DNA of 64,000 nucleotides from Agromyces aureus (GTDB lineage Bacteria; Actinomycetota; Actinomycetes; Actinomycetales; Microbacteriaceae). The stretch is taken from NCBI RefSeq assembly GCF_001660485.1, contig NZ_CP013979.1:744001-808000 (forward strand), written 5' to 3'. Below are positions 30,957-39,741 of this stretch, piece after piece (position 1 is the stretch's first letter; the number at the start of each line of letters is the position of its first letter). A program made the translations under genes and the position numbers. The notes beneath the pieces are model-generated. The model saw nothing but the letters and a program-made list of their open reading frames with translations. It searched no databases and was not told the DNA's origin.

Positions 30957-32932
30957 GCGCGCACGTCGGTGGTGGAACCGGTCGAGGGCGTGCCGGGCGC
31001 GGGCGTGCGGAACCCGTTGGGGTTCGCGAGCGCCGGCTTGAGGTCGAGGCCGGGGATGTCCGCGTTCGCCTCGACGGCGAGGCGCTCGGCGAGGCGTGCG
31101 AGCTCGGCCGGGTCGGTGATGACGCGGTCCACGATGAGCGCGTCGATGCCGAGTTCGAGTCGGCCGCCCTCGGGCACGTGCACCTCGTCGTCCCACGCGA
31201 TCGCGGGTCCGACGCCGAGGTACTCCGCCACCCTCGCGAACCAGGCGAGCGGTTCCCGATCGGCCGGCTGGGAGAGCAGCACGGTGATGCGGCGCTGCGG
31301 GTCGACGACCGCGAGCCAGGGGGAGCGGGACCCGTGCGCGGCGGCCTCGCCGACGCCGTCGCGCGTCACGACCGTCGCGTCCCACTTCGGGAACCGCCAG
31401 AACAGGCCTCCGTAGCCGGCGCCGTCGCGTCCGTTGGTCGCCGGGGAGCCGAGGCGCAGCGCCCCGAAGTTCGCGGCGAGGCTCGAACGCCATCCGAGTG
31501 TCCACGCGTCGCGCTCGCCGACCCGCGTCGGGCGGCCGGTGATGCGCCGCACCTCGCTGAGCTGGGCGACCTCGCGCTCGTCGATCCACGTGAGGCGTTC
31601 GACGAAGGCGTCGCCGACGAGCTCGAGGTCGTCGCGGCGCTGCAGGCCCTGGTTCTCGAGCATGATCGAGCCGACGCCCTGCACGTAGGTGCGGCCGCCC
31701 CAGTACGACGTGCCGTTGACGTCGGGCAGGGCGACGCCGATGCCGAAGTGGTGCAGGTGGTCGGTCGGGTGCACGTCGGTGACGCGCACGCCGGCGAGGG
31801 ACTCGACGGGGTGCAGGTACGGCCGCGGCGAGAGCACGGAGTCGATGGCGCGTCCCTCCTCGTACCGGGCGACGACGCGGTCGCCGACGCGCAGGATCGG
31901 GCGGCCGGGCGAGAGCCATCCGGTGGCCTCGGGCGCCGGTCCCGTGCTGCTCCTCGCCTCGAGGATGGCGCGGTACGAGAGCGGATGCGTCGCCGGCGTG
32001 CCGGACATCTCGTCGCGCAGGCGACGCCAGGCCTGCGCGCCGAGCTCGACGCGCGGCACCGACATCGTGGTGAGCGGGGGCGCCGCGAACCGGGCGAGCG
32101 GCACGTCGTCGATGCCGGCGACGGAGAGCTCGCCCGGCACGTCGACCCCGAGCTCGCGCAGGCGTGCGAGCAGGCCGAGCGCGATGAGGTCGTTGAACGC
32201 GACGACGGCGGTGACGCCCGAGGAGAGCACGTTCTCGGCTGAGCGGTAGCCGTCCTCGATCTGGGAGCCGCCGGCGACGTCCTCGACGTGCACGTCGGGG
32301 TGGTGAGCGACGAACTCGGCGAGGCCGCGGCGACGCAGGCCGTCGGCGTACGACTGGGGAGGGCCGGCGACGTAGGCGATCCGCGTGTGGCCGAGGGAGA
32401 ACAGGTGGTCGCCGAGCGACGAGGCGGCGTGGGCGTAGTCGATGGAGAGCTCCGCGGCGGGGTTGCTGGCGACGGGACGGTTGACGACGACGATCGGCCC
32501 CGACCGGGCGAGCAGCGCCTCGAGGCGCTCGGCGGGCATGCGCGGCGACACGAGCACGAGGGCGTCGCAGCGGGAGCGCGCCTCCGCGGCGATCTCCTCC
32601 TCGTCGGCGACGCGCTCGGCCGTGTCGGCGACGAGCACGCGGTAGCCGTCGCGCTCGGCCTCCCGGCTGAGGCCCTTGAGCACGCCTTGGAACATGGGGT
32701 TCTCGAGGTCGGGCACCACGAGGGCGACGGTGTTGCTGCGCCCCCGCACGAGGTTGCGGGCCATCTGGCTGGGGGAGTAGTTGAGCTTGTCGACCGCGTC
32801 GATCACCCTGGCCGCGATCGAGGGGTCGACCGTGGTGTTGCGGTTCAGCACTCGCGATACCGAGGCCTGCGAGACGCCCGCGTACTCGGCCACCTGGGCG
32901 ATGGTGACCTGCCGGTGGGGCGGGTTCGGCAC
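30953..32932 (-). CDS. LacI-family regulator fused to a DUF6807 (PmoA-like) domain
   Basis: The 659-residue fusion begins with a LacI helix-turn-helix (9-30; VTIAQVAEYAGVSQASVSRVLN) and a periplasmic-binding-type sensor (about 65-335; GIDDVPLARFAAPPLTTM). From about 345 to 640 comes a DUF6807/PmoA-like beta domain with HPTDHLHHFGIGVAL, TYVQGVGSIMLENQG and GLFWRFPKWD. A GTG at 32932 is chosen because GGAGGT lies just upstream and the conserved sequence starts there. It lies within the importer operon, so it is the obvious candidate to bind the AAAGCGCTTT-type sites upstream of 36483. The fused domain's role is unknown. Confidence 0.82.
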   Translation of the reverse strand: MPNPPHRQVTIAQVAEYAGVSQASVSRVLNRNTTVDPSIAARVIDAVDKLNYSPSQMARNLVRGRSNTVALVVPDLENPMFQGVLKGLSREAERDGYRVLVADTAERVADEEEIAAEARSRCDALVLVSPRMPAERLEALLARSGPIVVVNRPVASNPAAELSIDYAHAASSLGDHLFSLGHTRIAYVAGPPQSYADGLRRRGLAEFVAHHPDVHVEDVAGGSQIEDGYRSAENVLSSGVTAVVAFNDLIALGLLARLRELGVDVPGELSVAGIDDVPLARFAAPPLTTMSVPRVELGAQAWRRLRDEMSGTPATHPLSYRAILEARSSTGPAPEATGWLSPGRPILRVGDRVVARYEEGRAIDSVLSPRPYLHPVESLAGVRVTDVHPTDHLHHFGIGVALPDVNGTSYWGGRTYVQGVGSIMLENQGLQRRDDLELVGDAFVERLTWIDEREVAQLSEVRRITGRPTRVGERDAWTLGWRSSLAANFGALRLGSPATNGRDGAGYGGLFWRFPKWDATVVTRDGVGEAAAHGSRSPWLAVVDPQRRITVLLSQPADREPLAWFARVAEYLGVGPAIAWDDEVHVPEGGRLELGIDALIVDRVITDPAELARLAERLAVEANADIPGLDLKPALANPNGFRTPAPGTPSTGSTTDVRA

Positions 32933-33020
32933 GGGGACCTCCGTCGGATGGTTGATTCGATCCTGCACCCGGCGGTGCGGGTGGGACGTTCCCTGGTCGA
33001 GCGAGTCTCGAGCAGGGGGT

Positions 33021-33170
33021 GGAGGAGCGGTGAAGAGGATCACCGCTCCTCCGGTGGAGCGGATGCCGCGGCAGGCAGGTCGCGGCATCCGCTCCCTTTC
33101 GGGGACTGACGGTCCGGGAGGGCCGTCGGGCTGGGGCGGGTCGCGAGGAGTTCCGTCTCGCGACCCGCCC
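33021..33170. terminator. Three consecutive perfect hairpins between regulator and binding-protein genes
   Basis: Hairpin 1 pairs GGAGGAGCGGTGA (33021-33033) with TCACCGCTCCTCC (33040-33052). Hairpin 2 pairs GGAGCGGATGCCGCG (33056-33070) with CGCGGCATCCGCTCC (33081-33095). Hairpin 3 pairs GGGCGGGTCGCGAG (33134-33147) with CTCGCGACCCGCCC (33157-33170). They follow the binding-protein gene on the minus strand and precede the regulator. They probably cause partial termination and mRNA 3'-end protection, so the binding protein is over-produced. Confidence 0.75.
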
Positions 33171-33198
33171 ACATCAGGGGCGGGCGTGGCCCGCCGGA

Positions 33199-34536
33199 TC
33201 AGATCGCGGCGTCGTCGAGGGCCCGCTGGAGCTCGGCGAGGAAGCTCGTCGCGGCCTCCTCGGGAGTCAGTTCGCCGAAGAGCACCTTCTGGGTGTGCTG
33301 GTCGATGATGGCCTCGATGGCGCCGCCGCCCGGGGGGGTCGCCGGCGGGGCGTCGCCGACCTCGGGAGCCAGGTCGTCGAGGAATCCGACGACGGTCTGG
33401 TTGACCTCGTCGAGCTTGGGCGTGATGTACTCGCGGATCGTCTCGTTCGCCGGGACGCCGCGCTCGGCGAGCAGCAGGTCGGCGGCTTCCTCGCTGTTGG
33501 CGAGGAAGTCGAGGAACGTGGCGACCTCGGCCGGGTGCTCGGTCTTGGCTGAAGCCGACCAGAACATCGACGGCTTGTAATACGCCCAGCCTTCGGGCGC
33601 GTCATCGCCGGCGGGCACGCGAAGGGCGACGAGGTCCTGGCCGCTCGCGTCGCGCAGCGCCTGCACCTGGTTCGACCACCACGGGCCGAAGGCCGAGGCG
33701 TTGGTTGCGGTGAAGGACTCCGCGAGGCCGCCGGACTCCCGCTCGATCGTCGCGGCGGGGTCGGGCGTGGCACCGGCCTCGGTCGCTTCGAGCAGGAACT
33801 GCCACCAGCTCGCGAGGGCGTCCTCGGATGCCGCGACCTCGCCGTCGGCGGAGTACAGGGACTCACCCTGCTGGCGGAGCCAGTTGTTCAGGCCGCCGTC
33901 CTCGAAGCCCCACGACTGGGTTCCGACCGTGGCGCCGCCCGAAGCCTCGGCGACCTCCTCGGCGGTGGCGATGAAGTCGTCCCACGTCCAGGTCTTGTCG
34001 TCGGGCAGGTCGATTCCGTACTGGTCGAGCAGGTCCTTGTTGGCCATGATCGTGTACGAGTTGATGCCGACGGGCACGCCGTACTGGGTGCCGTCGAGCG
34101 CTCCGGTGCCGAGGACGGCGGCGGGGAAGTCCTCGGTGGAGAGGATCGACGAGAGCCCGCCGAGGTCGCTCAGCACGCCGTTCGCCGCGTAGGTCGAGAG
34201 CTGCTTCTCGTCCATCTGGATGATGTCGGGGATGTCGCCGGCTGCCACCGAGGTGGAGAGCTTGTCCCAGTACCCGGCCCAGTCGGTGTACTGCGGTTCG
34301 ATGGTGATGTTGGGGTGCTCGGCCTCGAAGGCCGCGATGAGCTCCTGCGTGATCGCGTGGCGGGTGTCGTTGCCCCACCACGTGAAGGAGAGGGTGACGG
34401 GCTCGTCGCTGAGCGTCAGTTCCGGGGCCGCGGCTTCGCCGCCGCCGGCATCGTTGCCGGCGCACGCCGTGAGGAGCAGCGTCGCGGCCCCGATGGCCGC
34501 GACGAACCCGGCACGGCGTCGTGTGATGCCTCGCAT
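33199..34536 (-). CDS. Sugar ABC transporter substrate-binding lipoprotein (CUT1)
   Basis: The 445-residue protein has a lipoprotein signal with lipobox LLTACAGN (Cys25) and a CUT1 binding-protein body. That body has TLSFTWWGNDTRHAITQELIAAFEAEHPNITIEPQYTDWAGYWDKLST near the start, PDIIQMDEKQLSTYAANG and YGVPVGINSYTIMANKDLLDQYG. AGGAAGGAAC before the ATG is a strong ribosome site. It delivers an oligosaccharide to the permease pair encoded upstream. The substrate is not readable, but the adjacent oxidoreductase and DUF6807 suggest an oxidatively degraded glycoside. Confidence 0.93.
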   Translation of the reverse strand: MRGITRRRAGFVAAIGAATLLLTACAGNDAGGGEAAAPELTLSDEPVTLSFTWWGNDTRHAITQELIAAFEAEHPNITIEPQYTDWAGYWDKLSTSVAAGDIPDIIQMDEKQLSTYAANGVLSDLGGLSSILSTEDFPAAVLGTGALDGTQYGVPVGINSYTIMANKDLLDQYGIDLPDDKTWTWDDFIATAEEVAEASGGATVGTQSWGFEDGGLNNWLRQQGESLYSADGEVAASEDALASWWQFLLEATEAGATPDPAATIERESGGLAESFTATNASAFGPWWSNQVQALRDASGQDLVALRVPAGDDAPEGWAYYKPSMFWSASAKTEHPAEVATFLDFLANSEEAADLLLAERGVPANETIREYITPKLDEVNQTVVGFLDDLAPEVGDAPPATPPGGGAIEAIIDQHTQKVLFGELTPEEAATSFLAELQRALDDAAI

Positions 34537-34631
34537 GGTCGGTTCCTTCCTGGTGCTGTCTTGGGTTGCTCGGGAGGTGAGCGTGGTGCGGGTGGTTCCG
34601 TTGGTGATGGTGGTGCGACCGGAGGGGCCGG

Positions 34632-35567
34632 TCACTTGATCCCCGTCGTCGCGATGCCCTTGATGAGGAACCGCTGGCCGAAGAGGAAGATCAGGAAGAT
34701 CGGGATGAGCGAGACGACGCTCATCGCGAACAGTTCGCCGAAGTCGGTCGAGCTCTGCGCGTCTTGGAACGCGTTGAGGGCGAGCGGGACCGTGTACAGG
34801 CTCGGCTTGGTGAGGAAGATGAGCTGGCTGAAGAAGTCGTTCCAGGTCCAGATGAAGGTGAAGATCGTCGTGGTCGCGAGGGCCGGGACCATGAGCGGCA
34901 GGATGATCTGGAGGAAGATCCGTGGATGCCCTGCGCCGTCGATGCGCGCGGCCTCGTCGAGCTCGCGGGGGATGCCGCGGATGAACTGCACCATGAGGAA
35001 GATGAAGAACGCGTCGGTGGCGAGCAGCTTCGGCACGATGAGGGGGAGGAAGGTGTTCACCCAGCCGAGCTGGGAGAAGAGCACGTACTGCGGAACGATG
35101 ATGACGTGGATCGGCAGCATGATGCTCAGCAGCATGATCGCGAACCAGAACTTCTTGCCCGAGAACTCGAGCCGGGCGAACGCGTAGGCCGCCAGCGAGC
35201 ACGAGACGAGGTTGCCGACGATCGAGCCGATCACGACGAGCCCCGAGTTCAGCAGGTACACGTTGAACGGATACGTCAGCGCGTTCCAGCCGTCGACGTA
35301 GTTCGAGATCTCGAAGCTGTCGAAGACGAGGCCGGCCTCGCGGAAGATCAGGTCGGTCGGTCGGAAGGAGCTGACGACCATCCAGATGACGGGGTAGAGC
35401 ATCAGCACGGCCGCAGCGATGAGGAACACGTGTCGCAGGATGCTCGTGACCGGCTTGCGGAACGGGTTGCGACGGCGGCGCTGTTCGCGCACCTGCTCGG
35501 GTGGGAGCCCCGTGACGACGGACTCGGTCAGTGGCGCGTGCTCGGTCGAGGGGTCAGTCCTGGTCAT
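34632..35567 (-). CDS. Sugar ABC transporter permease (MalG type)
   Basis: The 311-residue protein has six membrane helices and a long polar N-terminus rich in Arg (REQRRRRNPFRKP). The EAA loop reads LDEAARIDGAGHPRIFLQIILPL, and it ends with the short motif LIKGIATTGIK. It pairs with the preceding MalF-type subunit, which it overlaps by 14 bases. No ATPase gene is nearby, so a shared MsiK-like ATPase elsewhere is expected. Confidence 0.94.
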   Translation of the reverse strand: MTRTDPSTEHAPLTESVVTGLPPEQVREQRRRRNPFRKPVTSILRHVFLIAAAVLMLYPVIWMVVSSFRPTDLIFREAGLVFDSFEISNYVDGWNALTYPFNVYLLNSGLVVIGSIVGNLVSCSLAAYAFARLEFSGKKFWFAIMLLSIMLPIHVIIVPQYVLFSQLGWVNTFLPLIVPKLLATDAFFIFLMVQFIRGIPRELDEAARIDGAGHPRIFLQIILPLMVPALATTTIFTFIWTWNDFFSQLIFLTKPSLYTVPLALNAFQDAQSSTDFGELFAMSVVSLIPIFLIFLFGQRFLIKGIATTGIK

Positions 35568-36483
35568 CGTAGAACACCCAATACTTCGAGGCCCAGAAAT
35601 TGAGCGCGGTGAATGCGGCGACGATCACGAGAAGCAGCCAGGCCATGGCCGAGGCATACCCCATGTTGAGATTCGCGAAGCCCTGCTGGTAGAGGTACAG
35701 CGTGTAGAACAGCGTCGAGTCGACCGGTCCGCCGGTGCCGCCCGAGACCACGAATGCCTGGGTGAACGACTGGAACGCCCCGATGAGCTGCAGGATCAGG
35801 TTGAAGAAGATGATCGGCGTGAGCATCGGCAGCGTGATGTGCCGGAACTGCTGCCGGCGGTTCGCGCCGTCGACGGCTGCGGCTTCGTAGTACATGACGG
35901 GGATCTGCCGCAGCCCGGCGAGGAAGATCACCATCGGCGCACCGAAGGTCCAGACGTTGAGGATCATGAGGGTGCCGAGCGCGGTCTCGGGATTGGAGAT
36001 CCAGCCCTGACCTTCGATGCCGAACCACCCGAGCACGACGTTGACGAGTCCGTCGACGCCGAAGAGCTGGCGCCACAGGATCGCGATCGCGACGCTCGCA
36101 CCGAGCAGCGACGGCAGGTAGAAAGCCGATCGGTACAGCGAGAGGCCGCGCAGGCCCCGGTCGAGCACGATCGCCAGCAGCAACGCCAGGCCGAGCTGCA
36201 GCGGCACCGAGATGAACACGTACTGGAAGGTGACGGCGAGCGCCTTGTGCAGCCGTTCGTCCTCGAACATGCGGATGTAGTTCTGGATGCCGTTGAAGCG
36301 AGGCGGGCTCAGCAGGTTGTATCTCGTGAACGAGAGCGCGAGCGACGCGACCATCGGCCCGACGGTGATGAGCGCGAGTCCGATGAACCACGGCAGCAGG
36401 AACAGGAATGCCGCCTTGTTCTGCTTGCGCTGCTTCGAGGCCGGTTGGCCCTTGACGCGGCGGAGTTCGCCGAGCGCGCTCAT
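35554..36483 (-). CDS. Sugar ABC transporter permease (MalF type)
   Basis: The 309-residue protein has six helices (AFLFLLPWFIGLALITVGPMV first). The EAA loop YYEAAAVDGANRRQQFRHITLPML and the C-terminus NFWASKYWVFYDDQD are typical of MalF/UgpA-type subunits. The ATG at 36483 overlaps the stop of a possible 27-codon upstream ORF (ATGA). It is the first full gene of the operon running to the oxidoreductase at 29811. Confidence 0.93.
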   Translation of the reverse strand: MSALGELRRVKGQPASKQRKQNKAAFLFLLPWFIGLALITVGPMVASLALSFTRYNLLSPPRFNGIQNYIRMFEDERLHKALAVTFQYVFISVPLQLGLALLLAIVLDRGLRGLSLYRSAFYLPSLLGASVAIAILWRQLFGVDGLVNVVLGWFGIEGQGWISNPETALGTLMILNVWTFGAPMVIFLAGLRQIPVMYYEAAAVDGANRRQQFRHITLPMLTPIIFFNLILQLIGAFQSFTQAFVVSGGTGGPVDSTLFYTLYLYQQGFANLNMGYASAMAWLLLVIVAAFTALNFWASKYWVFYDDQD

Positions 36484-36563
36484 CGCTCGGCCTCGGCCTC
36501 GGGATCGTCGCCGCCGGCGGGCGCTTCGATTCGGGTGGGGGAAACCACGGTGTCTCCAGTCAT
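36480..36563 (-). CDS. Possible small upstream ORF coupled to the MalF-type permease
   Basis: A 27-codon frame from an ATG at 36563 (MTGDTVVSPTRI start, acidic DDPEAEAER end) stops exactly at the permease ATG through a four-base ATGA overlap. An in-frame GTG at 36548 with GGAG seven bases upstream is the better-supported start. It could be a coupling peptide, or an N-terminal permease segment separated by a frame change. I cannot tell which. Confidence 0.35.
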   Translation of the reverse strand: MTGDTVVSPTRIEAPAGGDDPEAEAER

Positions 36564-36582
36564 CAACATCGACCACTTCTCA

Positions 36583-36694
36583 GAAAGCGCTATCTCACGC
36601 CTGTTCTGAAGTTCTACACGACGAATCCGGGGGTTCGCAAGCGCTTTCCCGATATTCGTCCCCCGCGGTCGAGATTCCATGAGAAAGCGCTTTA
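36583..36694. promoter_or_regulatory. Divergent regulatory region with three LacI-type operators
   Basis: GAAAGCGCTATC (36583-36594), GCAAGCGCTTTC (36637-36648) and GAAAGCGCTTTA (36683-36694) share the AAAGCGCTTT palindrome. A minus-strand promoter, TTGCGA (36640-36635) and TAGAAC (36616-36611) with 18-base spacing, is overlapped at the -35 by the second site and followed by the first. This is a classical repression layout. The third site lies 35 bases before the divergent MarR gene. Confidence 0.75.
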
Positions 36695-36728
36695 CGAGAT
36701 AGTTAGCTTGGCTATGTATACTGGGCGG

Positions 36729-37184
36729 GTGACTACAGAACTGCGCACCGTGCTCGGAGACCTCATCTCCGTGAACAACCGACTCACCCGACTCGCGGCC
36801 TCCGTCAGCGGCAACGCCGAATCGCCCGCGATCTGGCGCACCATCGTCGTGCTGCGCGACCTCGGGCCCATGCGACTCGGCGAGCTCGCGCGCGTCAGCC
36901 GCGTGAGCCAGCCCACCATGACCAAGCTCGTGCGCACCCTCGACGAGCGCGGGTGGATCCGGCGCATCGCCGACACCGACGACGCCCGCGCCTGGCTCAT
37001 CTCGGCCGACCCGAGCGGCCTCGCAGCCCTCGCCGCGTGGCGCGACGAGATCACCGCCGCGCTCGAGCCCACCTTCTCAGACCTGAGCGACGACGAGATC
37101 GCCACCCTCGCGGCCTCCGTCGAGATCGTGCGCAGCCGACTCGAGCGGGCGCGCGAGGCGCTCCGCCAGGGGGAGTCCGCGTGA
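36729..37184 (+). CDS. MarR-family transcriptional regulator
   Basis: The 151-residue winged-helix protein contains RTIVVLRDLGPMRLGELARVSRVSQPTMTKLVRTLDERGWIRRIADTDD (helix-turn-helix and wing) between dimerisation helices. I choose the GTG at 36729 because a TATACT -10 (36717-36722) ends 6 bases earlier, the leaderless arrangement. In-frame ATG (36714) and TTG (36708) lie within that promoter. It overlaps the MFS gene by four bases (GTGA) and presumably controls it. Confidence 0.87.
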   Translation: MTTELRTVLGDLISVNNRLTRLAASVSGNAESPAIWRTIVVLRDLGPMRLGELARVSRVSQPTMTKLVRTLDERGWIRRIADTDDARAWLISADPSGLAALAAWRDEITAALEPTFSDLSDDEIATLAASVEIVRSRLERAREALRQGESA

Positions 37185-38494
37185 GCGCGCAGACCGGCAG
37201 CATCGCCGCGGCGCCCGCCGACCCCGCCCTCCGCGGCGGCGGCTCGGCCCACGGCGGCGGCCACGCGGCATCCGCCTCGATCCTGAAGCAGCCGAAGGCC
37301 GTCTGGGCGGTCGCCTTCGCGAGCGTCATCGCGTTCATGGGCATCGGACTCGTCGACCCGATCCTGCCCGCGATCGCCGCGAGCCTGCAGGCGACGCCCA
37401 CCGAGACCGAGATGCTCTTCACGAGCTACCTGCTCGTCACGGGCTTCGCCATGCTCGGCACGAGCTGGATCTCGAGCCGCATCGGCGCGAAGAAGACCCT
37501 GCTCATCGGGCTCGCGATCATCGTCGTGTTCGCCGCGGCCGCCGGGCTCTCGCAGAACGTCGAGGAGATCATCGGTTTCCGCGCGGGTTGGGGCCTCGGC
37601 AACGCGCTCTTCATCTCGACCGCGCTCGCGACCATCGTCGGCGCGGCCTCGGGCGGCACGGGCTCGGCGATCATCCTCTACGAGGCGGCCCTCGGCCTCG
37701 GCATCGCGATCGGCCCCCTGCTCGGCGGGCTGCTCGGGCACCTCAGCTGGCGCGGCCCGTTCTTCGGCACGGCGGCGCTCATGGCGATCGGGTTCATCGC
37801 GATCCTCGTGTTGCTCAAGCGCGATCCCGCCGCGGCGAAGCCCGAGCCGACGAGGCTGTCGGCCCCGATCCGGGCCCTGCGGCAACCGGCCCTCGCGGTG
37901 CTCGCCGGCGCGGCGCTGTTCTACAACATCGGCTTCTTCGTGCTGCTCGCGTACTCGCCGTTCCCGCTCGGCTTCGACGCGCTCGGCCTGGGCTTCACGT
38001 TCTTCGGGTGGGGCGTCGCGCTCGCGGTCACCTCGGTCTTCGTCGCGCCACTGCTGACCGCGCGGATGCCGCGTACCCGCGTGCTGCAGATCGCGCTGCC
38101 CCTGCTGGCGGTCGTGCTCGCCGCGGCCGGCCTCTCGATCTCGTCGCCCGCATGGCTCGTGGTCTGGATCGTCGTCGGCGGACTCGTGCTCGGCGTGCTG
38201 AACACCGTGCTCACCGAATGCGTCATGGAGGCCACCGACCTGCAGCGCTCGGTCGCGTCGAGCGCCTACTCGGCCGTGCGGTTCCTCGGTGGTGCGGTCG
38301 CCCCGCCGGCCGCGGCCGAGCTCGCGCGCCTCATCTCGCCCGAGGCGCCGTACTACGCGGCGGCGGGGTCGGTGCTCGTCGCGACGCTCATCGTCGTGCT
38401 CGGCCGGCGCGCCCTGCGCCGGGTCGACGGCGCGCCGGTGCCCACGCCCGCGCTCGTCGAGGCCGAGGCGATCGCCGTGGGCGACGCCGCCTGA
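37181..38494 (+). CDS. MFS transporter, DHA1-like (12-TM)
   Basis: The 437-residue transporter has a Gly/His-rich cytoplasmic start, then helix 1 (VAFASVIAFMGIGLVDPILPAIAASLQATPTETEMLFTSYLLVTGF). A motif A variant (SSRIGAKKTLLIG), motif C (YEAALGLGIAIGPLLGGLLGHLSWRGPFFG) and an interrupted C-terminal half with ECVMEATDLQRSVASSAYS follow. The layout fits drug/metabolite efflux proteins of the DHA1 group. GTG start overlapping the MarR stop indicates translational coupling and local control. Confidence 0.88.
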   Translation: MSAQTGSIAAAPADPALRGGGSAHGGGHAASASILKQPKAVWAVAFASVIAFMGIGLVDPILPAIAASLQATPTETEMLFTSYLLVTGFAMLGTSWISSRIGAKKTLLIGLAIIVVFAAAAGLSQNVEEIIGFRAGWGLGNALFISTALATIVGAASGGTGSAIILYEAALGLGIAIGPLLGGLLGHLSWRGPFFGTAALMAIGFIAILVLLKRDPAAAKPEPTRLSAPIRALRQPALAVLAGAALFYNIGFFVLLAYSPFPLGFDALGLGFTFFGWGVALAVTSVFVAPLLTARMPRTRVLQIALPLLAVVLAAAGLSISSPAWLVVWIVVGGLVLGVLNTVLTECVMEATDLQRSVASSAYSAVRFLGGAVAPPAAAELARLISPEAPYYAAAGSVLVATLIVVLGRRALRRVDGAPVPTPALVEAEAIAVGDAA

Positions 38495-38521
38495 TCCGCG
38501 AACGAGCTCGACCCTCGGCGC

Positions 38522-39574
38522 TCAGCCGGCGGCCGGGCGCGACGTGCTGCCGCGCACCACGAGTCGCGTCGGCATGGGCGCGCCCGAGTCGGGCAGCGGG
38601 TCGGCCTGGGCGTCGCCGCCGAGCATGCGCAGCGCGACCTCGACCGCGAGCCGCCCCTGATCGCTCGGCGACTGCGCGATCGTCGTGAGGTCGAACAGGC
38701 CGGCGTGCTCGTGCCCGTCGACGCCGATCACCGAGAGGTCGCGCGGTACCGACAGCCCGAGCCGTTCGGCCGCTCGGATCAGCCCGAAGGCCATCTCGTC
38801 GGATGCCGCGAAGACCGCGGTGGGCCGGTGCGCCGGGTGGCCGAGCAGCTGCAGCCCGGCCTCGAACCCGCCGGGCATGCTCATGGCCGCCTCGACGACG
38901 ATCGCACCCGGCGCCCCGGCCGGATCATCCTCCGAGCGCAGGGGGAGGCCCGCGGCATCCGTCGCCTCGAGGAACCCGGCCGCCCGCAGCCCGGGAACGC
39001 TGCGGGGGGCGCTCATCGCGCCGATGCCCGCGAGGTGCGCGATGCGCGTGTGCCCGAGGTGCAGCAGGTGCGAGGCGGCGAGCACGCCGACGTCGTGGTC
39101 GTCGATCGAGAGGCGCGCCGTCACCTCGCCGCTGCCGCCGATGCAGACGACCGGCTTCTCGCGGCGTTCGAGACCGCCGATCTCGCCCGCGCTGAGGTCG
39201 ACGCCGATCACGATCACCGCGTCGACGCGCTTGCGGGCGAGGAAGAAGTCGAACACGCGCGAACGATCCGGCCCCGCGATCGGGAGGTTGTAGAGCGTGA
39301 GGTCGTACCCGGCGGAGAGCAGGGTCCGCTCGATGCCGTCGAGCACGGTGCCGAAGAACCAGCGGTTCACGAACGGGATCACCACGCCGATGTTCTTCGT
39401 GCGCCCCGTGACGAGGCTCGCGGCGTCGGGCGAGGCGATGTAGCCGATCTCGGATGCCGCCTGCACGACCCGCTTGCGGGTCTGCTCCGCCACGTGGCCG
39501 CGACCCGACAGTGCGCGTGAGGCGGTGGCCTTCGAGACGCCCGCGAGTCGCGCGACATCGCTGATGGCGGGCAT
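38522..39574 (-). CDS. LacI-family regulator of the adjacent CUT1 importer
   Basis: The 350-residue protein has an N-terminal helix-turn-helix (3-24; AISDVARLAGVSKATASRALSG) with hinge YIASPDAASLVTGRT. The sensor domain contains ASHLLHLGHTRIAHLAG and VIGVDGHEHAGLFDLTTI. GGGAGG seven bases upstream fixes the ATG at 39574. Two perfect GGAACCGGTTCC palindromes lie in the 260-base region separating it from the divergent importer. It is the likely repressor of that importer and of itself. Confidence 0.92.
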   Translation of the reverse strand: MPAISDVARLAGVSKATASRALSGRGHVAEQTRKRVVQAASEIGYIASPDAASLVTGRTKNIGVVIPFVNRWFFGTVLDGIERTLLSAGYDLTLYNLPIAGPDRSRVFDFFLARKRVDAVIVIGVDLSAGEIGGLERREKPVVCIGGSGEVTARLSIDDHDVGVLAASHLLHLGHTRIAHLAGIGAMSAPRSVPGLRAAGFLEATDAAGLPLRSEDDPAGAPGAIVVEAAMSMPGGFEAGLQLLGHPAHRPTAVFAASDEMAFGLIRAAERLGLSVPRDLSVIGVDGHEHAGLFDLTTIAQSPSDQGRLAVEVALRMLGGDAQADPLPDSGAPMPTRLVVRGSTSRPAAG

Positions 39575-39634
39575 CTCGCCTCCCTCCCTCGGGCAGCATC
39601 CGCTCATGATGCTAGTGGTCGGCGGTCGTTTGTT

Positions 39635-39646
39635 GGAACCGGTTCC
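39635..39646. promoter_or_regulatory. LacI operator 1, GGAACCGGTTCC
   Basis: This 12-base perfect palindrome with central CG lies 61 bases before the LacI start at 39574. An identical copy lies at 39779. Confidence 0.8.
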
Positions 39647-39741
39647 GGCCGGTGGCCTTCAGGGGGCCTGCGGCGAGAGAGCGTTCTCATCTCATCTGGG
39701 CCGGGAGGGCATCATGTGGCCGGATCGTGATGGCGCACGGG

